This document shows positions 46,567 to 57,120 of a DNA stretch of 64,000 bases, one piece after another. The notes below the pieces were generated by a model. The model made no database searches, was not told the DNA's origin, and saw nothing but the letters and a program-made list of their open reading frames with translations. This DNA is from Pontixanthobacter rizhaonensis (GTDB lineage Bacteria; Pseudomonadota; Alphaproteobacteria; Sphingomonadales; Sphingomonadaceae), in NCBI RefSeq assembly GCF_012972675.1, contig NZ_JABCRE010000002.1, forward strand, positions 1,577,719-1,641,718. The letters run 5' to 3'. Each line of letters opens with the position of its first letter. Position 1 is the stretch's first letter. The translations under genes were made by a program, and so were the position numbers.

Positions 46567-47307
46567 TTACAACTCTGCAAGTTCCTTTAGCACAGCCTGG
46601 ATACTATTGGGAGAATAGGAGAAGCCAATATGGGTGCAGTCGACCTGTATAGCTCGATCGCGCTCGCCAGTGTCACCCCTCGACGCAGGCGGATGGATAA
46701 CGCCATCGCGCTCGCTCCACAGCGCGACAGTGTCGACTGGGGGCTTAGTGCTTACAGGATATTCCACGGGCGGCTTATCGACCGGATGGCCAGCAATAAA
46801 TTGATAGACACGCCACGCATTATTGGCGCGCGGGTTTCCGGAAAAGGGTGAGCCCATCGTAATGACCTTTGCCACCTTATCAGGATGTTGATTGGCCAAT
46901 TCACGGGCAAACAGCCCGCCCAAACTCCAACCAATGAGCACCACATCCCGGCCGTAACGCTGGTGTATTTGCACCAACCGCTTGCCCAACCTTTCGACAT
47001 TGTCATCAGTCGGCCCAAAATTGAAACCCAGCCCCCAGCGTTTTACCCTATGCCCTGCACGCTCGATATTCTTGGCGAGATAACCCATTTGCATGGGATG
47101 CGAGGCAAATCCCGGCAACAACATGACCGTCTGCGGCGCGGTAGCAGGTTCGATTGGCAGGTTGCGAAATGGCCTGACGAACGGTTCCCGAAAGACGCTG
47201 AGTTCACCGAGCAATAGGCGCAATGCCGGCCGATCGACCTGTTCCGGCAATGGCTGCCTCGCTAAATTCCACCGGCGCGATAATTCCTCACGCGACCAAA
47301 TCGGCAT
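46567..47307 (-). CDS. Alpha/beta-hydrolase, lipase-like
   Basis: A 246-residue alpha/beta-hydrolase. The oxyanion region is MLLPGFASHPMQMGYLAKNI, the nucleophile elbow is LIGWSLGGLFA, an Asp follows in WSERDGVIHPP and the His is in DCTHIGFSYSP. There is no signal peptide. It resembles small lipases or acyltransferases. The ATG at 47307 overlaps the DUF3617 stop by one base. It lies upstream of the Anbu operon with a 78-bp gap, so it may share its transcript. Confidence 0.82.
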   Translation of the reverse strand: MPIWSREELSRRWNLARQPLPEQVDRPALRLLLGELSVFREPFVRPFRNLPIEPATAPQTVMLLPGFASHPMQMGYLAKNIERAGHRVKRWGLGFNFGPTDDNVERLGKRLVQIHQRYGRDVVLIGWSLGGLFARELANQHPDKVAKVITMGSPFSGNPRANNAWRVYQFIAGHPVDKPPVEYPVSTKPPVDTVALWSERDGVIHPPASRGDTGERDRAIQVDCTHIGFSYSPNSIQAVLKELAEL

Positions 47308-47840
47308 CAGGGGCAGTCGCCAATACGTTCCGATTTCACATTCATTTTCATGGCAATTTCGCCCATTACGCTGGCATCGATTTTCATATCCATGACAAGA
47401 TCAAACCCGGTATCTTCGACCGTTCCAGCGATGGCCACATCGCCGCCGGAACCGAGCGGCCCTTCACATGTCATAACCGAGTCCAATTCTGAACCGTCCA
47501 CCGCGAATTTAGAGAAACTGCAACTTCCCCCCCCGCTGGCTTCCGAAATGCCTTTCACAACATCTTTAACGCCCTTGTCGGATTCTTCCTGCGTTACGCA
47601 TTGCTCGCTGACATCAGGTTTCAGATCACCCTTTTGCTTCATCATATCGGCTTGTTCAGGGGCCAGATCCGCGACATCCACATCCAGCAATTTGGTTGTG
47701 ATCCGGTACAGACCCGGCGTTTGGGTCGGCAATTTCTCAATCTCGGCTTGGACTTCTTCTGGTGATTTGGGCTCTTCAGCCTCACTTCCACAAGCGGCAA
47801 GGGCAAGCACCAGAAACGGAACGGCACAGCGTGAGATCAT
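47307..47840 (-). CDS. DUF3617 family lipoprotein
   Basis: A 177-residue lipoprotein (signal ALAACGSE, Cys17). The DUF3617 pattern is visible: PGLYRITTKLLDVDV, SEQCVTQEESDK, then a cysteine pair region GGGSCSFSKF and SVMTCEGP, and a closing beta strand with KSERIGDC. It probably binds something in the periplasm, but its function is not known. It is divergent from uvrB across 108 bp. Confidence 0.83.
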   Translation of the reverse strand: MISRCAVPFLVLALAACGSEAEEPKSPEEVQAEIEKLPTQTPGLYRITTKLLDVDVADLAPEQADMMKQKGDLKPDVSEQCVTQEESDKGVKDVVKGISEASGGGSCSFSKFAVDGSELDSVMTCEGPLGSGGDVAIAGTVEDTGFDLVMDMKIDASVMGEIAMKMNVKSERIGDCP

Positions 47841-47948
47841 TGGAATTTCCTCAAATTTAGACGCCTGTCAGGCTAGCGCGACAATATGCTGGTGCCAAGC
47901 CGCATCTGGCGCTTGCCCGCAGCGCTATAGCATCCCATATCCCAATTT

Positions 47949-50135
47949 ATGTCAGAACTCGTCATCCGCCGCGGCTTAGAAGAACCCGATACCAGCGGGG
48001 ATTTTGTTCCGCACAAGCCCAATCGGCCTGAAAAATCGATGCCGGGCAAAAAGTTTGAACTGGTATCCGAATATTCGCCAGCCGGCGACCAACCGACCGC
48101 CATCGCAGAATTGGTTGGCGGCGTGCATGAAGATGATAAAACGCAGACCCTGCTGGGGGTAACCGGTTCGGGCAAGACATTCACGATGGCCAAAGTGATC
48201 GAGGAAACGCAGCGCCCTGCCCTGATCCTTGCGCCCAATAAAATCCTCGCCGCGCAGTTATACGGGGAATTCAAAAGCTTCTTCCCGAATAATGCGGTCG
48301 AATATTTCGTATCGTATTACGACTATTACCAGCCAGAAGCCTATGTCGCCCGTAGCGATACCTACATCGAAAAAGAATCCTCGGTGAATGAAGCGATCGA
48401 CCGGATGCGCCATTCCGCAACCCGGTCGCTGCTGGAACGCGATGATGTGATCATCGTCGCGTCGGTATCCTGTCTCTATGGTATCGGATCGGTCGAAACA
48501 TATTCGGCGATGATTTTCGATATCAAGAAAGATACCGCTGTCGATCAGCGCGAACTGATCCGTAAACTCGTCGCGCTGCAATATAAGCGCAATGACGCTG
48601 CCTTTGTGCGCGGAACGTTTCGGGTGCGCGGGGATAATCTGGAGATATTTCCCAGCCACTATGAAGATATGGCGTGGCGGATCAGTTTCTTCGGCGATGA
48701 CATTGAAGAAATTCACGAATTTGATCCGCTGACCGGCACCAAAGGCGCCAGTCTCGATACGGTGCGCGTCTATGCAAATTCGCACTATGTCACGCCGGGG
48801 CCAACAATGAAGCAGGCCAGCGAGGCGATCAAATTCGAGCTGCAAGAACGGCTGAAAGAATTGAATGAAGAAGGCCTGCTGCTGGAAGCTCAACGGCTGG
48901 AGCAGCGGACCAATTTTGATCTGGAAATGATCGCCGCCACCGGAAGCTGTGCTGGGATCGAGAATTACTCGCGCTTCCTAACGGGCCGTTTGCCTGGCGA
49001 ACCGCCACCCACCCTGTTTGAGTATCTGCCGGAAAATGCGTTACTGTTTGTGGATGAAAGCCACCAGACCGTGCCGCAGATCGGCGCGATGTCGAAAGGC
49101 GATCACCGCCGCAAGCTGACGCTCGCCCAATATGGGTTCCGTTTGCCCAGCTGTATCGACAACAGACCGCTACGTTTTAACGAATGGGACGCAATGCGCC
49201 CGCAAACCGTTGCTGTCTCCGCCACTCCCGGCAATTGGGAAATGGAGCAGACCGGCGGCGTCTTTGCCGAACAGATCATCCGGCCCACCGGCCTGATTGA
49301 CCCACCGGTAGAAATCCGCCCGGTCGAGGATCAGGTACAGGATTGCATTGTGCAATGCCGCGAGACAGCCGAGCAAGGATACCGTACTTTAGTCACTACG
49401 CTGACCAAGCGGATGGCCGAAGATCTGACCGAGTTTATGCATGAGGCAGGCCTGAAAGTCCGCTATATGCATAGCGATGTCGAAACGCTGGAACGGATTG
49501 AACTGATCCGCGATTTGCGGCTGGGCGTGTATGACGTGCTGGTTGGTATTAACTTGCTGCGCGAGGGCCTCGACATTCCCGAATGCGGACTGGTCGCAAT
49601 CCTTGATGCGGACAAGGAAGGCTTTCTGCGCAGCGAAACATCGCTGGTGCAAACCATCGGCCGCGCCGCGCGGAATGTGGATGGCAGGGTCATCCTCTAT
49701 GCCGACCGGATTACCGGCAGCATGGAACGCGCCATGGCCGAGACCGACCGGCGGCGGGAGAAACAGGAAGCCTATAATAAAGAGCACGGGATTACCCCGA
49801 CGACGATCAAACGTAACATCGCTGATATTGTCGGTGATACGGCCAGCAAAGACGGCGTCACTGTCGATATTGGCGATGATCAGGTCAATAATCTGGTCGG
49901 TCACAATCTGCGCGGATATATCGAAGACTTGGAAAAACGGATGCGCGATGCCGCCGCCAATCTCGAATTTGAAGAGGCGGGCCGTATCCGCGACGAGATC
50001 CGCAAATTGGAAGCCGATGAGCTGGGCATCCCCGACGGCGACAAGAAAGCACCCATCATCGGGCGCGCTCAAGAGGGTAAGCCCGGCACACGGAAGCTAC
50101 GCTACGGAAAATCACAGAAGAAGTGGGGCAAATGA
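47949..50135 (+). CDS. uvrB: UvrABC excinuclease subunit B
   Basis: UvrB receives damaged DNA from UvrA and positions UvrC. The 728-residue protein shows a helicase motif [13 protein letters not shown] (Walker A), the beta-hairpin region [20 protein letters not shown], the [12 protein letters not shown] and [14 protein letters not shown] segments, motif [11 protein letters not shown] and motif [11 protein letters not shown]. The C-terminal UVR domain follows ([20 protein letters not shown]). It has an N-terminal extension of about 30 residues. I see no LexA box upstream. It overlaps the following lipoprotein gene (ATGA). Confidence 0.97.
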   Translation: MSELVIRRGLEEPDTSGDFVPHKPNRPEKSMPGKKFELVSEYSPAGDQPTAIAELVGGVHEDDKTQTLLGVTGSGKTFTMAKVIEETQRPALILAPNKILAAQLYGEFKSFFPNNAVEYFVSYYDYYQPEAYVARSDTYIEKESSVNEAIDRMRHSATRSLLERDDVIIVASVSCLYGIGSVETYSAMIFDIKKDTAVDQRELIRKLVALQYKRNDAAFVRGTFRVRGDNLEIFPSHYEDMAWRISFFGDDIEEIHEFDPLTGTKGASLDTVRVYANSHYVTPGPTMKQASEAIKFELQERLKELNEEGLLLEAQRLEQRTNFDLEMIAATGSCAGIENYSRFLTGRLPGEPPPTLFEYLPENALLFVDESHQTVPQIGAMSKGDHRRKLTLAQYGFRLPSCIDNRPLRFNEWDAMRPQTVAVSATPGNWEMEQTGGVFAEQIIRPTGLIDPPVEIRPVEDQVQDCIVQCRETAEQGYRTLVTTLTKRMAEDLTEFMHEAGLKVRYMHSDVETLERIELIRDLRLGVYDVLVGINLLREGLDIPECGLVAILDADKEGFLRSETSLVQTIGRAARNVDGRVILYADRITGSMERAMAETDRRREKQEAYNKEHGITPTTIKRNIADIVGDTASKDGVTVDIGDDQVNNLVGHNLRGYIEDLEKRMRDAAANLEFEEAGRIRDEIRKLEADELGIPDGDKKAPIIGRAQEGKPGTRKLRYGKSQKKWGK

Positions 50136-50677
50136 AGTTCTACGCATCAGCTCTGCTTGCCGCTCTGGCCCTATCCGCTTGCAAGCCGCCCGCGTCTGAC
50201 GAGTATTCCGGGCGCGGGGAAGCTGCAGATCAAACGACGGGGCCGTCCGCTCCAATCGCTTCCCCTGATACGACTGACGCATTTTGGGCGGACAGTACGC
50301 AAGGTGATCGCATTATCTATGGGCAGCCGGGCAAGGCCCCCTATTTGGCGTTATCATGCGAAGAAAGCGCGGATGGCTCGGACATCCATGTTACGCGGTT
50401 CACGCAGGCAGACCGCGAAGCGCAGGCATTGATGGCGCTGATTGGCAATGGCCATATGGCGAGGCTGCCTGTCGATGCGACCTTCAATGGCACGGTCTGG
50501 TTATGGGAAGGCCGCTATAACGCCGCCGATACTGATTTGGATGTACTCACCGGCCCGCGCCAAGTGGAATTGACCATACCGGGCGCCGGCCGCGTAGTGC
50601 TCAACCCCAGCGACCGTCCGGCGCAGCTAATTGCCGAATGCCGCAGATCCGCAGCTATGGACGCTGCGCTTCCGTAA
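50132..50677 (+). CDS. Putative lipoprotein of unknown function
   Basis: A 181-residue protein starting in the uvrB stop (ATGA). It has a lipoprotein signal with LALSACKP, a low-complexity acidic linker, then a beta-rich part with [20 protein letters not shown] and [20 protein letters not shown] strands. I recognise no domain. Its 3' end overlaps the convergent dsbD by 23 bp. Translation coupling to uvrB appears to be positional rather than functional. Confidence 0.7.
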   Translation: MKFYASALLAALALSACKPPASDEYSGRGEAADQTTGPSAPIASPDTTDAFWADSTQGDRIIYGQPGKAPYLALSCEESADGSDIHVTRFTQADREAQALMALIGNGHMARLPVDATFNGTVWLWEGRYNAADTDLDVLTGPRQVELTIPGAGRVVLNPSDRPAQLIAECRRSAAMDAALP

Positions 50678-52757
50678 TCAAACTGTCGGGTGTCAAAACT
50701 TGGGGGAGCTGTTCCGCCTCAGCGCCCGGCGCATACCAAATATAGAGCGGCACGCCCGCTGCGCCCTGCTGCGTGAGATAGGCTGTTATTTCGGCATCTC
50801 TGCGGGTCCAGTCGCCGCGCATCGCAATTACGCCCGCTTGTTCAAATGCGGCCCGCGTTGCTTCCCGTTCAATGGCGACGCTTTCATTCACTTTGCAGGT
50901 CACGCACCAATCAGCTGTGAACCATAGAAAAACCGGTTGGCCAGAGGCCCGCGCATCCGCCAACGCGGCGGCCGAATATTCTTCCGGTTCCAAGATGGAT
51001 GCGGCCGTATTGGTTTGCGCCGCAGAATAGCTGGCCGGCAGCGCAAAGGCGGCAAACAGTACAAACGGTGCCGCGATCAAACCAAAGGCGGGCCAAGCCA
51101 TCTTGCCATGTTTTTGCAGCCGTCCAACAACAGCGAAAGCGATGAGTAGCCCGGCGATCAGAACCATTGTCATCAGCGCAAATCCCTGCCCGCCAATGCG
51201 CGACACCAGCCAGATCAGTGCAAGCGCGGTCAGCCCCATCGGTATTGCCATCGCCTTGCGGAAGCGCTCCATCCACGGCCCCGGTTTAGGCAGACGATTG
51301 CGAATAGCCGGAACAAAACCGACCAAAAGAAACGGTAAGGCCAAGCCCAAACCCAGCACAGCGAACAACAGCAAGGCCTGCTCTGCTGGCAATAACAATG
51401 CTGCCCCGATTGCAGCGGCCATAAATGGGCCGGAACACGGTGTCGCAGCCACGGCAGCCAGCAATCCTGTTGCGAAGGCGCTGGCGGGCTTACCCCCCTG
51501 TGTGAACGAAATTGATGGCAGTTCAAATATGCCGGCAAAGTTGGCCGTGATCGCCACCGCGAGCACCAACAAAACCACCACCACAGACGGTTCCTGAAGT
51601 TGAAACGCCCACCCGACTTGTTCGCCAGCCGCGCGCAGGGCGAGCATAATCCCGCCCAAAGCAACACAGGCCAGAATAACACCCGCAGCATAGGCGATGC
51701 CATCGCGCCGTGCCGCTTGTTCACTACTGCCTGCACGCGCCAGACTGAGCGCTTTCAGGCTCAGGATTGGAAAAACACAAGGCATGATGTTGAGGATCAG
51801 TCCCCCTGCAAGAGCTGCCAGCAATAGGGGCAGCAGAGCAACATCCTGAGGCTTATTACCTTGGATCAATTCGCCATCGGTGGAAACGCCGCCTTCCTTC
51901 GCGGAGAAACGCACACCTTCATTGTCCCCGAACGCCAAAATGCCGGTCAGCCGATCGGGCACCGGTGCAGTCTCTACTTCGACCCCGTCAGGAATGATCA
52001 GCTCGTCTACCGATATTTCTGCAACCAGAAGATCACCATCACGGTACAATCTCTGGGCCGCTGAATATCTTGGCTGGCGGTTATTGCCGAGTTCCTTGTT
52101 CGCCACAAAAATATGCGCATTATCCAATGCCAAGGCCGCTGGCACGGGGATGCCAATACGCAGCGAAGAAGAGGACACTTCAAAAGTCCCGGTACTATCG
52201 ATCATCGGGGGAATGGCAGATCGCCAATCAACAAACCGTACATCCAGCGGAGCATCGCCGCCCACAGTCAAAGCCAAGGAAAGCTCACCTTGTTCCGGCA
52301 CGCAAATCTCGTCTGTGCAAGCCAGCCACTGCGCCGCCACGCCAATCTGCTGAACGCCTTGCGCGGCATCGGTCGGTACCGTCAAAGGGACCAGAACAGC
52401 ATAGCTCCCTTCGTAAATATGGTTCATCAAGCCAGAGATCAGCAATTGTTCCGGGACAGGATAAAGCGGTTCACCGGCTGTCCAGCCGCCGGGCAAATCC
52501 CATTCCAGCTGCATCCCGTAGCCAGCATCGCCGGGATTTTCCCAATAGCCGTGCCATTCGGGTGATATCGGCTCGAACCGGATCGCCAGCATCACGGTTT
52601 CGCCGGGTTTCGCCGGCCCCTCTGCCAGCAATGTCGCTTCGATATTCGGGTCAATGCCCGGAATGTTTTGTGCGGCTGCCAAATTGGCAAAAGATGCCGC
52701 CAAGGCGAAGACCAGAAGCGCCAAGGCTCGCTGCAAATATGAAGAGATGACATTCAC
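50655..52757 (-). CDS. dsbD: Thiol:disulfide interchange protein DsbD
   Basis: A 700-residue protein from the GTG at 52757, which begins the signal peptide; a TTG at 52829 would add 24 residues. It has three parts: an N-terminal beta-sandwich domain (about 30-290, with LACTDEICVPEQGE holding a cysteine pair); a membrane domain with LNIMPCVFPILSLKA and AATPCSGPFMAAAIGAAL, the transmembrane redox cysteines; and a C-terminal thioredoxin-like domain with FTADWCVTCKVNE. It transfers electrons from cytosolic thioredoxin to periplasmic partners and is an alternative to the CcdA route at 36 kb. Confidence 0.9.
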   Translation of the reverse strand: MNVISSYLQRALALLVFALAASFANLAAAQNIPGIDPNIEATLLAEGPAKPGETVMLAIRFEPISPEWHGYWENPGDAGYGMQLEWDLPGGWTAGEPLYPVPEQLLISGLMNHIYEGSYAVLVPLTVPTDAAQGVQQIGVAAQWLACTDEICVPEQGELSLALTVGGDAPLDVRFVDWRSAIPPMIDSTGTFEVSSSSLRIGIPVPAALALDNAHIFVANKELGNNRQPRYSAAQRLYRDGDLLVAEISVDELIIPDGVEVETAPVPDRLTGILAFGDNEGVRFSAKEGGVSTDGELIQGNKPQDVALLPLLLAALAGGLILNIMPCVFPILSLKALSLARAGSSEQAARRDGIAYAAGVILACVALGGIMLALRAAGEQVGWAFQLQEPSVVVVLLVLAVAITANFAGIFELPSISFTQGGKPASAFATGLLAAVAATPCSGPFMAAAIGAALLLPAEQALLLFAVLGLGLALPFLLVGFVPAIRNRLPKPGPWMERFRKAMAIPMGLTALALIWLVSRIGGQGFALMTMVLIAGLLIAFAVVGRLQKHGKMAWPAFGLIAAPFVLFAAFALPASYSAAQTNTAASILEPEEYSAAALADARASGQPVFLWFTADWCVTCKVNESVAIEREATRAAFEQAGVIAMRGDWTRRDAEITAYLTQQGAAGVPLYIWYAPGAEAEQLPQVLTPDSLITEAQRP

Positions 52758-52854
52758 CCGAAGAGTGTCCTTGTAGAAAGCCGGTTTACCGCCCGCCCCG
52801 CATCTAGTCACATTGAAAGCAACCCGCAATGAATGAGGACAGTCCTGAACCTGC

Positions 52855-54078
52855 CTAATCGGACTTTAGGGCGAAGTTTCGGAAACCTCTCCAAACGCCG
52901 AGGAGAGGCGATAGAAAAGCCAGCAACCACCAACGCTGCGGTGCCACGGAAATCAGCTCAAGATCCGCCGGACGGGCCAATTCAATGGCCATGGCGTGCC
53001 GCCGATAGGTTTTGCCGCGATGGAGCAAAAATGAGTGGCGAATACGATTCAGGTAATACCGCCAATCCCTAAGCTGATGCGGGCTTGCGGGTTCTTCCCC
53101 CAGCAACATCCTTGCTTGCAACTGCGTAATGCGGCGCGCCGGCTTGATCTCGCCCAGCTCTTTAAAGGCGGATGGTATTGGCGTGCCCAGGCAGCGATGC
53201 GCAAGATCCAGGCTCGCTTGGGCAAGCACACCCAAACCATTAGCCGAAATTTGCCGCGCTACGTCATTACAGGCTTCGCCACTCAAACCGCGGACCATCT
53301 TGTCGAGGTCAACCAGCCATTTCAGGCGAACCCAACCGTGCTTTGCCCCGTGCACCATTACATAGATGAAATGCGCGCGGCCCGTCAGCGTTGGCAAAGA
53401 ACGGCCCGTATCATCTCGCCACTCGACCAGTTCACGCCATTCAAGATCGATAAAGGGCAGCAAAACAGGGTTGCTAACCGTGCGCCAATGCAAATCAATT
53501 TGCAGTCCGTCCGTTGGCCGGACGAACGTGAACGCATTGTGCAGCCGATAAAATGTTTCCCGTTTACGATCATCCAGATCAAAAAGCGGATATAGACGTT
53601 TAAATCCGCGCTCGATCAGCAATCTCTCCGCTTCATAATAGCGCTCTCGCTCCACCAACAGATCAATATCTATCATGGCCCGGTGGCTGGGTTGTGCGTA
53701 GAATTGCGCCGCTATGCTGCAACCTTTCATCAGGCTACAGGAGATTCCAGCAGCCTTGAGAGCGCCGGTAATATCGTTCGCTATGTGAACCGCACGCATG
53801 TAATCGAAAGCGTTCTTTTTTAAGCAATTTTTGAGCCAGATCCGTAAGTCATCCGGTATTTCCAAAGCTGGCAATTGGTCCAAATTAGAATGGATTAAAG
53901 CGCCGACCCGGTGACGCGCTGCCAAACGGCGAAAAGCAGCCCAATCAATCTGCGGCTGGGCACGGCGTACTTCTTCCGCATAGGGTGATGCATCTACCGT
54001 GCTAGCGGAGAGCGCCAGAAGCAATTTTTGCTCAAATGCCAGTTCGATTTTCAAGAAATATCCCAACACGCTCGGCAT
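52855..54078 (-). CDS. Nucleotidyltransferase-family protein (NTP_transf_5-like)
   Basis: The 407-residue product begins MPSVLGYFLKIELAFEQKLL. The core is LMKGCSIAAQFYAQPSHRAM followed by IDIDLLV, the metal-binding Asp pair of the nucleotidyltransferase fold, with IDLHWRTV later. The C-terminal third is helical. Relatives occur near asparagine-synthetase and ABC genes of peptide clusters. Its start is 42 bp from that of the divergent ABC exporter, so they share a promoter region. No precursor or maturase gene is seen. Confidence 0.82.
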   Translation of the reverse strand: MPSVLGYFLKIELAFEQKLLLALSASTVDASPYAEEVRRAQPQIDWAAFRRLAARHRVGALIHSNLDQLPALEIPDDLRIWLKNCLKKNAFDYMRAVHIANDITGALKAAGISCSLMKGCSIAAQFYAQPSHRAMIDIDLLVERERYYEAERLLIERGFKRLYPLFDLDDRKRETFYRLHNAFTFVRPTDGLQIDLHWRTVSNPVLLPFIDLEWRELVEWRDDTGRSLPTLTGRAHFIYVMVHGAKHGWVRLKWLVDLDKMVRGLSGEACNDVARQISANGLGVLAQASLDLAHRCLGTPIPSAFKELGEIKPARRITQLQARMLLGEEPASPHQLRDWRYYLNRIRHSFLLHRGKTYRRHAMAIELARPADLELISVAPQRWWLLAFLSPLLGVWRGFRNFALKSD

Positions 54079-54120
54079 GGCTTGTTGCCGTTTACCGCTT
54101 CTGGCAAGGGTCCACACACA

Positions 54121-55845
54121 ATGGAAGCCCTGAGATTATATTTAGCCGACCTGAGACGCGATGTCGGCAAAAAGGGCCCTTGGGTAGTCACGCTGGTGGC
54201 GCTGGGCGCAATCTTGGAAGGCGTCGGCATTCTGGCTATTTTGCCGTTCGTCGTTCTTATTACCGGCGAAACCGATAGCGAATGGGGCGGAACCGCCCTT
54301 ATGGCGATGGAAGCGGCGGGCGTATCAACGCAGCTTGAACGGGCATTCTTGCTGTCTATTTTTTTTGCTATCCTTCTGGCTGTTCGCGGCATTGTAATGT
54401 GGAAGCGGGACGTCGCACTGCATGAGCTGGGGCTGGGATATGTAGACCGGCTACGGTCGCGTTTGTTCCGCGCTATCGGACAGGCAGATTGGCTCACGGT
54501 GCAGCGCCTACGCCGGCGTGATATCGAGCACGCGATCACCACTGATGTTGCGCGTCTTGCCACTGGTACCAACCAATTGATTCGAGGCAGTATCGCCGCC
54601 ATTCTGGCTATCGTGCAGTTGGCGATCATCGCTATGCTTGCCCCGCTATTGGTGTTGCTGGTTTTCGTGCTTGTGGCCATAGCGCTCATGTTCACTCTGT
54701 CGCTTATCCGCAAAGCTAGTGTGATGGGTGACAGGCTGACCAAATCAGGTCGCCGAATATACGGAGTATTGGGCGATTTTCTGGCCAGTCAGAAACTGGC
54801 CCGGCTGCACAATTCAGAAGCAGAATTTCGTACCCGCTTTGACAATGTAGTCACTGATGTACGCCAACATCAGATGGTCTTCTTCCGATCCCAAAGTGCG
54901 GCGCGTATATGGATTCAATGCGCTGCGGGGATAGTTGTTATCGCCGCTCTTCTGGTTGGCTACTTTCTGTTGGAAACACCTCTTGCGGTGTTAGTCGTGA
55001 CTTTGGCAGTTCTCGCCAGGCTGGTCGGGCCGGTACAGACAGTCGTACAAACAGCTCAATCAATCTCGAACACATTGCCAGCCTATCTGGGTATCAAAGC
55101 CACGCTGGATAACCTTCACGAGCACGCCCGCGAAGCAACCGATCAGATAGATAGTCAACATCATAATCCGCTGCCTGCATCCGTGCAGTTGGCGAACATC
55201 ACCTATCAGCACGACGGGCAACAACACCCTATACTCCACGATGTGACAATCACAGTTGAAGCCGGAACGATTGTTGCGTTGAACGGCCCGTCTGGATCAG
55301 GCAAAACAACCGCTCTTGATGTGGTAACAGGCCTGCTCAAACCGACATCAGGCTCGGTCATTGTCGATGGGGTTAAGCTCACCAGCGAGGCAGACTTTGC
55401 CAAATGGCGAAGCCAGATATCCTATTTGCCCCAAGACCCCTTTCTGTTTGATTCCAGCATTCGGGATAATCTGGTCTGGCGCGCACAAGCAGCCACCGAT
55501 GATGACATCTGGGCTGCATTGGCCGCTACCCAATCGGCCGAATTGGTCCGCAGTCTGCCGGATGGATTGGACACAATGGTGGGCGAGCGGGGCACGCGCT
55601 TATCCGGCGGGGAACGGCAAAGAATATGCATTGCGAGCGCTTTGTTGCGCAAACCGCGCTTTCTTATTCTGGATGAGGCAACCAATGCGCTGGACGGGCG
55701 TTTGGAAGAACAGATATTGAGCAATCTGATGCAAAGCAATGATCAATATTCTGTATTGCTGGTAACACACCGCGCCGAAACACTGCGCCATGCAGACAGC
55801 GTGGTCACTTTGCAGGAACTTCCGGTGGCGGCAGCGACGGAATAG
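54121..55845 (+). CDS. ABC exporter (fused membrane and ATPase domains)
   Basis: A 574-residue half-transporter with six spans in the first 330 residues and an ATPase with Walker A GPSGSGKTTA, Q-loop SYLPQDPFLFDSSIRDNLVW, signature LSGGERQRICIASALL, Walker B FLILDEATNALD, and the switch His in LLVTHRAETL. The class resembles peptide/lipid exporters (MsbA/McjD). The ATG at 54121 starts the first amphipathic helix; the longer upstream frame overlaps the divergent gene. The cargo is unknown. Confidence 0.86.
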   Translation: MEALRLYLADLRRDVGKKGPWVVTLVALGAILEGVGILAILPFVVLITGETDSEWGGTALMAMEAAGVSTQLERAFLLSIFFAILLAVRGIVMWKRDVALHELGLGYVDRLRSRLFRAIGQADWLTVQRLRRRDIEHAITTDVARLATGTNQLIRGSIAAILAIVQLAIIAMLAPLLVLLVFVLVAIALMFTLSLIRKASVMGDRLTKSGRRIYGVLGDFLASQKLARLHNSEAEFRTRFDNVVTDVRQHQMVFFRSQSAARIWIQCAAGIVVIAALLVGYFLLETPLAVLVVTLAVLARLVGPVQTVVQTAQSISNTLPAYLGIKATLDNLHEHAREATDQIDSQHHNPLPASVQLANITYQHDGQQHPILHDVTITVEAGTIVALNGPSGSGKTTALDVVTGLLKPTSGSVIVDGVKLTSEADFAKWRSQISYLPQDPFLFDSSIRDNLVWRAQAATDDDIWAALAATQSAELVRSLPDGLDTMVGERGTRLSGGERQRICIASALLRKPRFLILDEATNALDGRLEEQILSNLMQSNDQYSVLLVTHRAETLRHADSVVTLQELPVAAATE

Positions 55846-55881
55846 TATGCGCTGCACAGAAATGAAGAGAGCCTTGAGCAC

Positions 55882-57099
55882 ATGACGGACGACACACGCG
55901 ATCTTGTAATTCTTGGCGGCGGGCTGGTTGGTATGACATTGGCGCTGACGGCAGCCAGGCAAGGCATCTCCAGCCATGTTGTCGACCGGGCTGATCCAGC
56001 GGATTTGCTGGCCGAAGGATTTGATGGCCGCGCATCGGCAATTTCCACGGCCAGCTGGAACTTGTTCACCAATATTGGTCTGGCCGATCAGCTGGAACAA
56101 CACGCCAGCCCCATCGCCTCTATCGCAGTGAATGACCAGATGAAGCCCGGCGCGATCGATTTCACCCCCCAACCCGGTGAAGGATCGCTAGGCCGGATGT
56201 TCGCCAATCAAGAACTTCGGCGCGCGCTTTTCAGTGCGGCGAGCGAAGAGCCGCTGATTGCATGGCATGACAAGGCCGAAGTGACCCGCCGCGAACGCGG
56301 TCCGCATGGAGTATCCGCGACGCTGCATGACGGGCAGGTCTTAACCGGCAGCCTGATGGTCGCTGCCGAGGGTCGCGGATCGCCAACCCGCGAAGAGGCC
56401 GGTCTGGTGATGGCCAAGTGGGATTACAGCCACCGCGCGATCATTGCCGGGCTGACGCACGAAAAACCGCACAATCAAGTCGCGTGGGAGATTTTCTATC
56501 CCGCCGGGCCATTCGCTCTGCTCCCGATGCTGGATCTGCCCGATGGCTCCCACCGCAGTTCGCTGGTCTGGACCGTAGATGAAAAAGACGCGGCAGGAAC
56601 ACTCAAACTATCCGATCGCGCCTTTCTGGCCGAGGTACAGAAACGTATGGGCGATGTGCTGGGCGCGGTTACTTCAGTTGGCGAACGATCCTCCTATCCG
56701 CTCGGTTTCCATCATACCGCTAAGATCACAGATGATAGATTGGTACTGATTGGCGATGCGGCTCACGGCATCCACCCGATTGCCGGGCAAGGACTCAATC
56801 TGGGATTGCGCGATGTCGGCGCTTTGGTTGATGTTATCAGCGGCGGTATGCGGCTTGGTCTTGAACCAGGTGATGCACAATTGCTGGCAAAGTATGAAAA
56901 TTGGCGCGGATTGGACAGTTTTATGGTCGCGCTCGCCACAGACGGGCTGACCCGGCTATTTGGCATTCCGGGCAAGGCGGCTTCTGCCGCCAGACGGTTG
57001 GGCATGAGCGGCGTTCAGCGCACGCCATTGCTCAAGAACTGGTTCATGGATGAAGCACGCGGCGTCAACGGCGACATCCCGGAATTGCTGCAGGCCTAA
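55882..57099 (+). CDS. ubiH: UbiH/UbiF-family FAD hydroxylase
   Basis: A 405-residue flavoprotein monooxygenase. FAD motifs are DLVILGGGLVGMTLALTAAR near the N-terminus, the DGRASAIST segment, and LIGDAAHGIHPIAGQGLNLG near 290 (the second FAD/GD motif). These match the UbiH/UbiF/UbiI group that hydroxylates the ubiquinone ring; which position it modifies cannot be told. It stands 36 bp after the ABC gene and is convergent with the mic60-like gene. Confidence 0.86.
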   Translation: MTDDTRDLVILGGGLVGMTLALTAARQGISSHVVDRADPADLLAEGFDGRASAISTASWNLFTNIGLADQLEQHASPIASIAVNDQMKPGAIDFTPQPGEGSLGRMFANQELRRALFSAASEEPLIAWHDKAEVTRRERGPHGVSATLHDGQVLTGSLMVAAEGRGSPTREEAGLVMAKWDYSHRAIIAGLTHEKPHNQVAWEIFYPAGPFALLPMLDLPDGSHRSSLVWTVDEKDAAGTLKLSDRAFLAEVQKRMGDVLGAVTSVGERSSYPLGFHHTAKITDDRLVLIGDAAHGIHPIAGQGLNLGLRDVGALVDVISGGMRLGLEPGDAQLLAKYENWRGLDSFMVALATDGLTRLFGIPGKAASAARRLGMSGVQRTPLLKNWFMDEARGVNGDIPELLQA

Positions 57100-57120
57100 G
57101 CGCCGCATCCGGAAAGGTGT

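Noticed and set aside
47841..47948. LexA box in front of uvrB
   Set aside because: I found no GTTC-N7-GTTC or GAAC-N7-GAAC arrangement in this interval.
52855..55845. Lasso-peptide biosynthetic cluster
   Set aside because: Only the exporter and nucleotidyltransferase are present; no precursor, cyclase or leader peptidase could be found in the flanks.
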